NCBI RefSeq assembly: GCF_011386835.1
Contig: NC_088792.1
Span: forward strand, 39,546,882 to 39,610,881
Direction: 5' to 3'
DNA from: Chrysemys picta bellii
Lineage: Eukaryota; Chordata; Testudines; Emydidae
Length of the DNA stretch: 64,000 bases
Made by a program: the position numbers and the translations under genes. Below, piece by piece: positions 10,476 through 21,000 of this stretch. Numbering within the stretch: position 1 is the first letter of the stretch; every line of letters starts with the position of its first letter. The notes beneath the pieces are model-generated. The model did not search any database. It had not been told where the DNA came from and saw nothing but the letters and a program-made list of their open reading frames with translations.

Positions 10476-10785
10476 TGATAATGGGCTCTTCAAACTACCA
10501 GAGAAAAGTATAACACATTTCAATGGCTGGAAGTTGAAGTTAGACAATTCAGAATGGAAATGAAGTGTAAATTTTTAACAGTGAAGGCAATTAACCATTG
10601 GAACAATTTGCCAAGGGTCATGGTGGATTATCCATCACTGGCAATTTTTAAATCAAGACTGGATGTTTTTCTAAAAGCTCTAGAGCTCCAGGAATTATGT
10701 TGGGGGTAGTTCTATGGCCTATGTTATACAGGGCAGACTAGATGACCCCCCTGGTTCCTTTCTGGTATTTTAATCTATGGAATAA
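10476..10785 (+). mobile_element. CR1-type LINE 3' end
   Basis: One frame reads KFLTVKAINHWNNLPRVMV followed by DYPSLAIFKSRLDVFLKAL, the conserved C-terminus of CR1-clade ORF2. It is followed by the short 3' tail 'ggcagactagatgacccccc'. It belongs to a different subfamily from the copies at 6545 and 40862. Confidence 0.85.
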
Positions 10786-11639
10786 ACTGTCACAGGCCAA
10801 CTGCACCTTTATTTCCTCTCCCTGATCCAGCAAGGGCACCCACTCTCAGGCTTCTGCCTCCCCTGGCTGTCATCTCTTTTCAGTGGAGACGTGTCTCACT
10901 CCCTTCTGAGGGGTATTTCCAAGCTGAACAGTTTCCTGCCTTCACTATGTTATTCCCAGCCAAAGACTCTGGCAAAGCAGGCCTGCTTACTTTCTCTTTA
11001 GAGACTGATAACAGAGTAATTTCCCACAGTTATAAGATCCTACACAGCACTTCCAATGCAAGCCTATTTTATTCTTAAGGCAAATGCACTATAGAGAAAA
11101 CATATTAAAAACAATAAAGGAACCTACATGCATGCTAATAAGCTTACCAAAGATCACCCCAACCCTACTATGGGCTCTGACGGGAGTCGTCCTTAAAATA
11201 TGACCCAAGGGGTCAGAGTTCATCACAGTTTCAGCTCAGAACAAGCACTCAGTCATATAGGGCCTCAGTAGGTCCAGTCCTGCCAACCCTACCCTAAGGA
11301 TTGGGGCCCTCCATGGACCAGGGATTCTGTCTGTTTGCAGGATCAGAAAGAAGGCCCTGAGACTGTGCAAAATAAGGCTATTTATCAAAAACCCTTTCTT
11401 TGTCTGTTGGTCCCTGCAGTATCCAGTTTTGAACTAGTATATGCAAACCTCTCCAGAGGGTAGCTTCAAAGGGTTGATAACCAGAGGAATTATATTAGCA
11501 TATCCTTCCTCCTGGAGGAGTTGCATACACAATTGGATTTTTAATACAATGAACCCCCCCAACTCCAGTTGGTAGGAGCAAAATCAGCCAAAGCAGGGCC
11601 TGCTGCACTTGGGTGGCAGCAAGTGGGGAATAAAATGGG
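10786..11639. other. Unassigned non-coding DNA
   Basis: No long frame, no repeat termini and no RNA gene recognised. Confidence 0.4.
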
Positions 11640-11641
11640 TA

Positions 11642-12248
11642 AGGCTAAGATTTTGTCACAGATATTTTTAGTAAAAGTCACGGACCCGTCACGAGCAATA
11701 AAGAAAAAAATCACAGAAGTCTGTGACCGGTCCCTGTATCCATGACAAAATGGGAAACCACTGGGCAGCTGCAGGGGCTGATTTGGAGCTCCAGGGTCTT
11801 ATTCCACTTGCGGCTCGGAGCTGCTGGGGTCCCCCTGCTGCCCTAGGGAGCCAGGGAGCTGCGGGAATCCCCCAGCCACCCACGGGGGTCAGGGAGCTGT
11901 GGGAATCCTGCTGCTGCCCATGGCGGCGGGGAGCTGCTGTGGTCCCTCTGCTGCCTATGGGGGCCAGCGACTGCGGGGGTCCCCCCACCACCTGCAATGG
12001 TGGGGGCTGCAGGGATCCCTCCACTGCCCATGGCAGCGGGGAGCTGTGGGGCTCCCCCTGCTGCCTGCAGCGACTGGGGGCTGTGGGGATTCCCCTGCCA
12101 TCCATGGTGGCTCAGAGCTCGAGGGCCATGCTTCCTCAGGTGGCAGGGGTACCCTGCAGCTCCCTGCTCCCATGGGCTGAAGTCACAAAAGTCTTTGGAA
12201 GTCACGGAATCCATGACTTCTGTGACCTCCGTGACAAAATTGTAGCCT
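11642..12248. mobile_element. GC-rich MITE with TA duplication
   Basis: Terminal inverted repeats AGGCTAAGATTTTGTCAC (11642) and the complement of GTGACAAAATTGTAGCCT (12231-12248) are flanked by TA on both sides. The interior 11760-12170 is a degenerate GC-rich tandem array of words such as 'ggggagctgtggggctcccc'. It gives overlapping open frames on both strands that are repeat artefacts. A second inner palindrome (cacggaatccatgacttctgtg) lies near the right end. TA duplication fits a Tc1/mariner-like origin but the family is not fixed. Confidence 0.75.
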
Positions 12249-12539
12249 TAAAAATTGGATCCAGCCAAGGCCAGTCCTTCCCTCAGTAGTTCATGGAACT
12301 GGAAAAGTGCAGAGGAGACCTTCCTCACCCTGGGGACATTAGGGCCCAGATGGCACCTCTGCTACCACCCCCACCACCCTATGTCCTTGGGGTAAAACTG
12401 CAGAGGGGAGCCTGTGAAGGTAACTAGCTGCTAGGAGAAGAAGCAACCAAAGCTAAAATAGGGAAAGAACAAATTAAAGTTACTTGGACAAGTTGGATGT
12501 CTTCAGGTCACCAGGGCATATCAAACTAGAAGGGCATAC
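12249..12539. other. Unassigned non-coding DNA
   Basis: Short spacer with nothing recognised. Confidence 0.4.
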
Positions 12540-13198
12540 CAAGTGGGGTCCCGCAGGGATCAGTCCTGGGTCCAGTTCTGTTCAATAGCTTCATCAATGA
12601 TTTAGATAATGGCATAGAGAGTCACTTATAAAGTTTGTGGATGATACCAAGCTGGGAATTGTTGCAAGTTCTTTGGCGGATGGGATTAAAATTCAAAATG
12701 ATCTCGACAAACTGGAGAAATGCTCTGAGGCACCACATTTCAGGAAAGATGTGGACAAAATGGAGAAAGTCCAGAGAAGAGCAACAAAAATTATTACAGA
12801 TCTAAAAAACATGACATATGAGGGAAGATTGAAAAAATTTGTGTTTGTTTAGTCTGGAGAAGGAAAGACTGAAAGGGGATATGATAACAGTTTTAAAGGT
12901 CATAAAAGGTTGTTATAAGGAGGAGGGGGAGAATTGTTCTCCTTAATATCTGAGGATAGAACAAGAAGCAATGGGCGGTATAGATTGGACATTAGGAAAA
13001 ATTTCATGTCAGGGTAGTTAAGCACTAGAATAAATTGCCTAGGGAAGTTTGTGGAATCTCCGTCACTGTAGACTTTTAAGAGCATGTTAGACTCACACCT
13101 GTCAGGGATGATCTAGATAATACTTAGTCCTGCCTTGAGCGCAGGAGACTGGAAATATGACCTCTTGAGATCCCTTCCAGTCCTACAATTCTATGAAA
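12540..13198 (+). mobile_element. CR1 LINE with internal deletion
   Basis: It starts within the RT core: [18 protein letters not shown], then KFVDDTKLG at about 12632-12658 (the catalytic box, usually F/YADD). The frame continues to about 12735 and then jumps to the C-terminal 'MEKVQRRATKI' region, so the RT thumb and connection are missing. The 3' end at 13198 has the CR1 tail 'cctacaattctatga'. The open frame 12637-12852 spans the deletion junction. The copy is dead. Confidence 0.88.
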
Positions 13199-13534
13199 GC
13201 AGGGACCTCTGGACATTAATATATCATTCTACAGTTGTAACTGGACTTTCTCTGACCTGTGCTGGTTGGCTGTTTGTTCCAACCCTCCTTTTCAGTCTCT
13301 TCACCTCAGCTTCACTCCACACTTGGCCCTCTTACCCTCTTCTTCTCTGCCCTGCCCCTATCACCCATATTCCCTTTTCTTTCCATTGAGGAAATCCCCT
13401 CCTAACTATGCACCTCCCCCCAAAAAATCATGGCACTAACATGAGGTTTGCTGCCACTGTATTGTTCACTCTGCTTGTGTATTCTACCCCTTCTCCCACC
13501 CTGTGTCTGTCTTGTCTATTTTCACTGTATGTTC
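13199..13534. other. Unassigned non-coding DNA
   Basis: Pyrimidine-rich sequence with short open frames that lack domains. Confidence 0.35.
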
Positions 13535-13650
13535 TTCTTAATGGGGACCATCTACTACTCTGTGTTTGCACAGGGTCTAGCACAATGGGGCCACATTCTT
13601 GGTTAACCCATAGGCCCTACCATAATAAAACATAATAATAACTCTCACAG
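13535..13650 (+). repeat. Old SINE/LINE 3' tail
   Basis: The words 'ctgtgtttgcacagggtcta' and 'gcacaatggggcc', followed by an ataataata tail, match the same family tail at 22055-22165. This looks like an L2/CORE-type tail, strongly decayed. Confidence 0.5.
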
Positions 13651-13903
13651 AAAAATGATAAAAGACAAAAACACCTTATTATCCATGGGCGAACATTTTT
13701 CACAAAGTGATCACGCCATATCTGACCTCTCGGTCCATGTCCTCAAAGGATATCTGCATAACGCCCTCAAAAGATGAGCCTGGAAACTTAAATTCATAAC
13801 TGATGAAAGACACTTGTTTTATGGCTCATTACAACAATTTGTAACACACCCAACTGTTTGCTAACCGTTAATTGCCCACTTAATTTTAAGTGTTTGTCTA
13901 CAG

Positions 13904-14017
13904 CATGAGTTTCTCAATCTTTTTGATACCAGAGACTGGCTTCCTGCCTTCCTAAACTGTGTGAGGGAGATCTCAGGGTCCGGCACTGATCTATGGACCA
14001 GTTATTGAGAAACACTG
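13904..14017. mobile_element. hAT MITE, 114 bp
   Basis: Inverted ends 'AGTTTCTCAAT' and 'ATTGAGAAACACTG' are flanked by near-identical 8-bp duplications (gtctacag at 13896-13903 and tcctacag at 14018-14025; six of eight match). Size, ends and duplication length fit a non-autonomous hAT (Charlie-like) element. Confidence 0.7.
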
Positions 14018-14084
14018 TCCTACAGCATGGGTGAACCTCTTATGCTTAACAATCTGTCTCACCTTCTATTTAGCTTAGGCAACC

Positions 14085-14215
14085 TGGTTACCTTCTCCAG
14101 GCGTGAGGAAGAGCTCTGTAAAGCTTGAAAGCTTGTCCCTTTCACCAGCCAGAAGTTGGTCTAATAAGAAAGATTACCTTACCTACCTTGTCTCTCCAAT
14201 AATAACAACACTGAC
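14085..14215 (+). repeat. Possible Penelope-like retroelement tail with hammerhead-like core
   Basis: 'GAGCT-ctgtaa-AGCTT' (14111-14126) forms a 5-bp stem followed by GAAA (14127-14130), preceded by 'tgaggaa'. This is the arrangement of a hammerhead core with a degenerate CUGANGA box. The downstream sequence 'gaagttggtctaataaga' looks like a retroelement tail. Family assignment is an inference. Confidence 0.35.
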
Positions 14216-15106
14216 ACCCTTTCTACCCAAACACCTCACCCAAATAATTAAAAAGAATAAATTAAAAAATTACAACTAACAAATCACCAACCACAAATAA
14301 GTAAAAAATATGCCATACAGAGTTTTTATTCTCTGTACCTCCCCCAACCAAAAAAGGGGAAAAGTGCCAGACAGTCCAGGAAGTCCACTATGGACCTCGC
14401 TATTGATTTTTATGTGGAAGATGCTCGTATACTGTGATGATTGGTGGCAGTATAAAGTGCCAAGATAGAAACTGCAGATCATCTCCCCTGACAATGTAGT
14501 TACTTTGGGTCAACGTCTCAATATAATATAAGGAATGTTCTCTACTGCCTGCTAGGTCTCTCCTCACAATGAGGAAAGTGTCAGAGAGAGAGAGAGAGAG
14601 AAGTAGTGTAAGGTGAAGGACAAATCTCTCTCCTGCTAATAGAAGCTTCTGACAAGGCATGAAAATGTGTGAAATCCCCTGCCTCAACCCTTCAAGCTGC
14701 TACAATTTATGTGAGGGGGAAAGCCTGGTGCACATATGGCCTGGTACCAGCTGAGTGCAAAGGTGGCTTTAAGCCATCTCCCTCCTGAATTGAACTGTAT
14801 GCTTCCTAGATGTAATCAAAGTTCTGAGTTTCAGTTTTCTTCAGCCTCCATGGTATAAAGGTGTGACAGACAGGAGTGCTAATGAGAGATGTTACTTTTT
14901 TTCCTGACCTTAGACACCAATCACAGGTTAGAGTTACAAAGGAAATAATACGCTGTCACATGACGGGGTCATGCACCCAGGAACTCCATTGTATATTCTT
15001 ACTCCCTTCACCTTTACACTCTTAGTTATTCTGTCAGAGGAATAGCTGCTATCACATTAGAAATGATTTTACAACATGGATTCTGAGGAGAAATTTATTT
15101 GGGGGT
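14216..15106. other. Unassigned DNA with a short (GA)n run
   Basis: A GA microsatellite lies at 14582-14601. The small minus-strand frames at 14276-14687 have no domain. Nothing else is recognised. Confidence 0.4.
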
Positions 15107-16005
15107 GTGATGGGGTCGACTCCCCACACTAGCCCTGCAAGAGCTGAATTAGGTCAGTGGGCCCAATCAGCTAATTAGACTGCAAGTAGGGGAGATTTAG
15201 GCAGGAAGCAGATGATTAGAGGAACAGGCTCACCTGTGTAGGAACAGGCAGGGCCTGTACAAAGCCAGGTAGCTGGCTGCAGGAAGGGGGCTGTTGCTGG
15301 GAAAGGCTGTAAGGAAGTAGGCTGTAGTCCAGGGGTTGGCAACCTCTGGCACGCAGCTCGCCAGGGTAAACACCCTGGCGGGCCGGACCAGTTTGTTTAC
15401 CTGCCACGTCTGCAGGTTTGGCCAATCGCGGCTCCCACTGGCAGCGGTTCACCGCTCCAGGCCAATGGGGACGGTAGGAAGCCTCAGCCAGCACATCCCT
15501 CGGCCCGTGCTGCTTCCCATAGCGAGCCATGTGCCAGAGGTTGCCAACCCCTGCTATAGTCACTCCCTGACTGGAAGGAGTCAGAGACTGGCAAACCCAG
15601 AGAGGGGGGGAAGTCAGATATGTAGGAGGAAGTCCAGGGAAACAGCAGCAAAGGGTAGGATTGTACAGGGACTGTGGCTGCTTGTTATAGGGTCCCAGTC
15701 CCTGAGCTGGAACCCAGTGTATAGGATGGGCCTGGGTTCCCCTACCAGCCACTGGGGAGTGGCAAGGTTGTTGGAGGCGCCAGCCAGCCAGCAGGTCTGG
15801 AAAGACTGTGAATTCCCTGGAAGGGGAGGACTTTAGTGACCAGGTTGGTAGGCCAACCCACAGAGAGGAAGCTGCAGACCTGGGATGAGCAGGGCAGCAG
15901 ACTGAGACAAGACAGAAGACCACACTGGAGGAAGAGTACAAACTGGCAGAGCTAATCCCCAGGATAGCCAGCAGGAGATGCTGCTTGTGGTGAGTGGACC
16001 CCGTG
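15107..16005. repeat. LTR-type dispersed repeat, split by a hAT MITE
   Basis: The block begins at TGTGATGGGGTCGACTC and ends near 'gagtggaccccgtgat', an imperfect inverted copy of its start. It shares the segment 'ttcccctaccagccactggg' and the '(c)ctggaagggg' neighbourhood with 44283-44410 and 48448-48575. It behaves as an LTR or LTR-leader family, but no target duplication was secure. The MITE at 15330-15553 lies inside it. Confidence 0.5.
15330..15553. mobile_element. hAT MITE with perfect 23-bp TIRs
   Basis: Ends beginning CAGGGGTTGGCAACC are perfect inverted copies of each other over about 23 bp. The 8-bp duplications are ctgtagtc (15322-15329) and ctatagtc (15554-15561), differing by one base. 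No coding remains. Confidence 0.92.
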
Positions 16006-16562
16006 ATGGGGGGCTTTAAAGCAACAATACTGTGTAATGAACCATGGCTGCCATATCCATAGCTACTGCAGTCATCAGTGTGGATTAAATACGGGTCAGT
16101 CAGTACCAGAAACAAAGCTTTTGCCTCAGAAGATAAAGCAGAATTCCTCTGCCTATGAGACAGTAGTAGGCTATCGTCACTACAGGAGGAGAAGATTGCG
16201 TGTTCAGGCCAGTGTACTACATCTGCTGGTGATTTTTTTTTTCTACAGACATGTTGGCTGAATCTAGCTTTTAATCTTGCAGAAATTTGGGAGAATATTT
16301 TTTTTAAGGAAATATAAATAATAGACATGATCCTGGGCTCTGCTATAGTTGCTTCACACCATACTGCTGTCGCAAAGCATCCCAACAGTTAGTATAGCTG
16401 GCCATTGGAGAATCACCCCTAATGTAGGGAGTTCTTCTAGAGCTTCGTCCTCACTGCCAGTATAGGAGATGTGGCAGAGGGAAAGGGCCATATTGATGAC
16501 AGTCGTTGATTAAAGCAGCCTCAGGATGCTCCAACACTAACTTATACTGGAAGTCTGGCCTG
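16006..16562. other. Unassigned non-coding DNA
   Basis: No feature supported. Confidence 0.35.
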
Positions 16563-16985
16563 GCACTGTAAAAATTATATACAAAAGAGATAGTATTTTT
16601 CAATTTACCTCATACAAGTATTGTAGCGCAATCTCTATTGTGAAAGTGCAACTTACAAATGTAGATTTTTTTTTGTTACATAACTGCACTCAAAAATATA
16701 ACAGTGTAAAACTTCAGAGCCCACTCAGTCCTACTTCTTAGTCAGCCAATCACTCAGACAAATAAGTTTATTTACATTTACAGGAGCTAATGCTGCCCGC
16801 TTCTTATTTACAAAGTCACCTGAAAGTGAGAACAGGCATTTGCATTGGCACTTTTGTAGCTGGCATTGCTAGGTATTTACATGCCAGATCTGCTAAACAT
16901 TCGTATGCCCCTTCATGCTTTGGCCACCATTCCAGAGGATATGCTCCCATGCTGATGATGCTTGTTAAAAAATTATGCATTAATT
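16563..16985 (-). mobile_element. hAT transposon 3' end, inverted piece
   Basis: This is the same sequence as the 3' end of the copies at 57107-57485 and (reverse complement) 63271-63735: 3' UTR at 16563-16780, then the C-terminal transposase codons on the minus strand (16790-16930). The outer about 150 bp with the TIR is missing. It lies head-to-head with the next feature. Confidence 0.8.
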
Positions 16986-17597
16986 AAATTTGTGACTGGA
17001 CTCCTTGGGAGAGAATTGTATGTCCCCTGCTCCGTTTTACCCGCATTCTGCCATATATTTCATCTTATAGCAGTCTCAGATGATGACCCAGCACATGTTG
17101 TTCCTTGTAAGAACACTTTCACTGCAGATTTGACAAAATGCAAAGAAGGTACCAATGTGAGATTTCTAAAGATAGCTACAGCACTGAACCCAAGGTTTAA
17201 GAATCTGAAGTGCCTTCCAAAATCTGAGATGGACAAAGTGTGGAGCATGCTTTCAGAAGTCTTAAAAGAGCAACACTCCGATGTGGAAACTACAGAACCC
17301 AAATCACCAAAAAAGAAAATCAACCTTCTGCTGGTGGCATCTGACTCGGATAATGAAAATGAACATGCATCAGTCCGCACTACTTTGGATTGTTATTGAG
17401 CAGAACCCATCATCAGCATCTGGAATGGTGGTTGAAGCATGAAGGGGAATATGAATCTTTAGCGCATCTGGCACGTAAATATCTTGTGATGCCAGGTGCA
17501 ACAGTGCCATGAGAATGCCTGTTTTCACTTTCAGGTAATTTTGTAAACAAGAAGAGGGCAGCATTATCTCCTGAAAATGTAAACAAACTTGTTTCAA
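16986..17597 (+). pseudogene. hAT transposase C-terminal half (ZBED-like), decayed
   Basis: An RNase H-like hAT transposase moves DNA with 8-bp duplications. An uninterrupted frame (17000-17399) reads 'VSDDDPAHVV', 'KIATALNPRFKNLKCLP' and 'LDCY', followed by a stop. Beyond the stop, with one-base shifts, come the words of the hAT C-terminal dimerisation domain: 'WW.KHEG', 'LAR.YL', 'VP', 'FS..G..VNK.RA.LSPENVNKLV' (17420-17597). The N-terminal zinc-finger BED domain and the first catalytic residues are absent. Its last codons are the inverted counterpart of 16790-16930. Confidence 0.82.
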
Positions 17598-17828
17598 TGG
17601 GGCTGGAACAAGGTTGGGGAAAATCAGGTGCAGGAGCTATCATAGCTGTGGGTGAATGGTTTGAGCAGCCTGCAAGCTGCTGCTGCTGGACTTCAGAACA
17701 AATTTCCTAGCTTCCTCAGCCAATCAGGCGGGATGACCCATTAGGCAGTCTAACTGATGCAGCCCAGCTGTGCTCATTAGGCTGCCAGGAATCTGAGCAG
17801 GTGCATTTGTATGACCTAATTCTTGACA
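17598..17828 (-). repeat. 3' LTR of the Ty3/gypsy chromovirus
   Basis: It aligns throughout with 21001-21220: both contain 'ctgctgctgctgg', 'cttcctcagccaatca' and 'gcagcccagctgtgctcatt'. The element is on the minus strand, so this is the 3' copy. Its inner edge (TGTCAAG on the minus strand, ending at 17828) is preceded in minus-strand order by a purine tract (aggtagggggga), as expected of a polypurine primer. Confidence 0.8.
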
Positions 17829-18372
17829 TTCCCCCCTACCTCCAGGTAGCCCCTTGGCACCTCTGGGACCGGCTTCTCAGGTAGTCTTTGTGAAAAGCTT
17901 GCAGCAGATCCAGGGCATGAATGTGTTCCATTGGTTCCCAGTGTTACCTGGGGTTTTCTGAACTGGAAACTATGGTAACTAGTCTTTATTTTCTAGGTAG
18001 TGTCAGGAAGTAAATCTGCGAGTGACACAGCACCTCCATCTGACCAAGTCTGAGATGGTGTTGAGTGGTCAGCACCAGGTTTCTGGTGGTCAGCCTTCAT
18101 TCTAGCCGCTGGGGAATTGGATGTCAGTCTCCTAGCTTGTTGAAACGAAATTCTCCAAATTGTACACTCTGACTAAACTCTTTATAGGTTGCTTAGAACA
18201 AAGCACATAACTCATAGTAACCCCTCGTGGGTTAACAATTTTGCTAGCATCAGCAAAATAACTCGTAACTCGACTTATCAGCAAAGCAACTCTCAGCAAG
18301 AAACTTATGGTCATAGTCACGCAGACCCAAGGTCAGCTTCTACACTCCCTTCCATTCTCATGAATCATCACT
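17829..18372. other. 3' non-coding part of the chromovirus
   Basis: Sequence between the purine tract and the chromodomain reading frame. The short frames have no domain; part may be a later insertion (18000-18370). Confidence 0.35.
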
Positions 18373-18717
18373 TTATCTACCCTTATTAGCAACACTGCAG
18401 CTATTTTGCCTGCTTAGGCAAAGAAAGGCCAAATTATTTTTGACTACTTGGTGTTCTTGCTTCCAGCTAATGTTGCACTGAGTACACAAAATGGCTGTGG
18501 TTTCATCAACTCCAGTTCTCTCATAACACCAGGATTGTTCATCCGGGCCATAGCCCTCCCAACCCCACAAATATTGGAGTTGTCCCCTAACATGTGACAA
18601 ATCCTTGACTCCTGACATTATGTACTCATCTTGGACTGTTACAGGTGGGGGCAGAGGGCTGGTATGGTGCGGAAAGGGTTTCTCGGTATACAGCTTCAGG
18701 AAGGAGGCATGAGTCAT
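18373..18717 (-). pseudogene. Chromovirus pol C-terminus with chromodomain
   Basis: A 114-residue frame holds RGQLQYLWGWEGYGPDEQSW at about residues 45-65. This is the chromodomain core (.Y.V.W.GY...E.SW) that chromoviruses fuse to integrase to steer integration to chromatin. One expected acidic/aromatic position is changed. The frame then runs into non-homologous sequence. It is separated from the integrase frame by about 150 bp with stops. Confidence 0.8.
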
Positions 18718-18869
18718 GGGGGTGAGTCTTCAGGGACTTGGGTAATTGCAATTTGAACAGTACTGGGTCGATCCATGCTTTGTTCTTGAAAGGGCTCAGA
18801 TATTGGTAGTCTTCTTTGCTGAGGGGTAGGTCGATTTAAGATTGTGGGTGGACAGCCAGACCTTATCTC

Positions 18870-19430
18870 CTACGGAAAGTTCGGGGGCAGCCTGGTGGTC
18901 CTGGTCAGTGCGATGTTTATATGCTTCCGTAGTGGTTTGTAATTGCTCCTTGAACTCCTGCTGTAGTTGTGGAGATGGGTAGCTAGATATCCAACAGTGA
19001 GTACTGGGTACACTGGGTAGATATCTGCATAAAAGCGAGGATGAAACCCATAGCTGGCAAAAAGGTCTTTGCTGGGTGAAGACATGGTAGCATTATTATA
19101 AGCAAACTCAGCATATGGAAACAGACAACCAGCTGTCCTGATGACGATTCTGGAAACAGCAAACATATTGCTTGAGAATATGGTTGACCTGCTCTCTGTC
19201 GATTGGTATGCAGGTGGTAGGTGGATGAGAGGAAGTGCTTGATCTCTGGGAATTTTAGAAATTCCCACCAGAACTGGGGAAAATAACTGAGAACCCTGTT
19301 CTAATACAATGCCTGTTGGTAATCCATGAAGAGGAAAGATGTTTTCCAGGAAGAGACAAGTCATTTCCCAGGTGGTATAGATGGCATTAGCGAGAGGAAG
19401 GGGTATTGATTCCAAATAGTAATCCTGTTT
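18870..19430 (-). pseudogene. Chromovirus integrase fragment
   Basis: Integrase joins cDNA to host DNA. The 181-residue frame starts in the catalytic core. 'IFPLHGLPTGIVLEQGSQL' corresponds to the FP.HGLP..IVSDRG.QF block; the second catalytic Asp is replaced (VLEQG). 'HLPPAYQSTES' matches the YHPQTDGQTE block, and 'LFPYAEFAYNNATMSSPSKDLFASYGFHP' (seen at 19090-19010) is the pre-C-terminal signature. A C-terminal linker follows. The first catalytic Asp region is lost at the deletion junction near 19410. Confidence 0.85.
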
Positions 19431-19960
19431 AACGCCCAGTAGTCAACACAAGGCCTTTGAGATCCATCTTTTTTTCTTTACAAAGACTATCTGAGCCCAG
19501 CTAGAAATGTGGAAGGTTGGATAAACCCCTTTTGTAGGTTTTTCTAAAAGTAGTCACGGAGAGCCTGCAGTTCAGGCTTTGAAAGGGAATAGATGTGGCT
19601 GAAAGGAACTTCTGCTCCAGGCTGGAAGTCAATGGGACAGTCACAGTTGCAATAGGGCAGCAAGGTGTCTGTTCTTTTTTGTAGAATACATCTATGTCCT
19701 TCTATTAAAGAGTTAGCAGAGAGCCAATTGAAGGGGCTGTGAGGGTGGGCTGAGAGTCCCTGTGAATTAACCCCTTCAGCCTCGGAATCTTGAGGAAGGC
19801 AAATCAAACTGTAGAGGGGTTCCAGGCTATGGTCCCCATAGTCAAGTTTTAAGAAGCAAAACTGTTGGCATTTTGGGGCGATGAACCCAACATGGGTCAT
19901 GAGTGGCAAGCCAGAGAATGCTAATGACCACTGGAGAGTGTGGTGCTTGGATATGGCCAA
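19431..19960 (-). pseudogene. Chromovirus protease/RT N-terminal fragment
   Basis: The 138-residue frame 19960-19544 ends with 'GAEVPFSHIYSLSKPELQALRDYF', the linker just before RT in Sushi-like elements. Past its stop, with a shift at an A-run near 19470, come 'FVKKK' and 'RPCVDYWALN', the first RT motifs. The frame then joins integrase sequence directly, so the RT active site (YxDD), RNase H and the integrase zinc finger have been deleted. Confidence 0.8.
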
Positions 19961-20309
19961 ACTGGAGGATCTTTCAGTGACTCTGAAGAGTAATAACTTT
20001 GGAGTTGATGGAGTCTATTGACAGATTTCCTTTCGTTTAGGTCTAGTTATCCACCAGACTGCCCCCTTCAAAGAGTTCTTGCGTTGGGTCAGGATCTTAT
20101 TTACCCAGGCAAATTCCAAGTCCATGAAGTTGCTGGAGGCACATGGAGGCCAGTGCCTCCTGGATGATGTTGGTGGGGTGTTGGACCTGCAGAGGGGAGT
20201 TGGACTGAGTCATTGACAAAGTACTGGTGGCCAGATAACAATGCTGGGTATCAAAGAGAGGGGGAGAGTTCTATCCCATCTATGGAGGATGGGGCTTGGC
20301 ATTTCCCAA

Positions 20310-20681
20310 TCAGGATGCAGATTGGATCTTGGCAGAGCAGCTTGACATGAAGTATCCTACTTCCCCACAGCATAGGCATAGACCCAATGCCTGGCATTGA
20401 GATTTCTCTGCATCTATGAGGTGAGGATAAGCCTGACTGATTTGCATGGGTTTAAGCAACAGAGAAGGTGCTGGCGATTGACAGGGGGTGGCACCAATTG
20501 GGCTGCCAGGAGCCAGGAGACTGATCCTTTTTCTTGACACTGTTCTTTGACAACCAGTGTCAATCTTTATGCTAAGGTCAATCAAGGTGTCCAGGCTGGG
20601 TGGGGAGTCCACCTGTGCCAGCTCATCTCTGTTCTCATTTTGTAAAGGCAAAAATGATAGTGGTGCTTGGCCTCGTTCCAT
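20310..20681 (-). pseudogene. Chromovirus gag C-terminus with zinc knuckle
   Basis: A 123-residue frame with 'SLDTLIDLSIKID' (late gag capsid helix). Further on is a CCHC knuckle, CLCCGEVGYFMSSC, in which the His is replaced by Tyr. Gag packages the element RNA in the particle. The start of gag (20690-20990) is not open. Confidence 0.8.
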
Positions 20682-21000
20682 TTGGTGTCTGTTGCCATGG
20701 AGTTCTGCCGCTTGGTATACTTAGCCACAGGCCAGTGTCCCTGCCACAACCCCTGAAGAGCTCTTCGGCATCATGCTTGCAACTCAGATCATCAAAGATC
20801 ACAGATGTGGTTTAAATGCAGTTCTCAAGTCGGCAGGAGTGGACCTGCTTTCTCTTGAAGTGGGGATGCCCAGGCTAGCATATTCCCAGTTAGCAGGCTG
20901 ATAATCAGCCCCACTCTGGATTGGTCAGTGGGGAATGCTGCAGGAGCAAAGTTACCTAGAGCAAGACAAGGAAGGAGCAGTGCTGGGTCTAAGGCAGGAG

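Noticed and set aside
11689..12289. Open frames up to 188 codons in the GC-rich block
   Set aside because: Low-complexity Gly/Pro/Trp-rich translations in four frames inside a MITE; no domain.
15216..16385. 389-codon minus-strand frame
   Set aside because: It crosses an LTR-type repeat and a hAT MITE with exact duplications; the translation has no domain and is open by chance.
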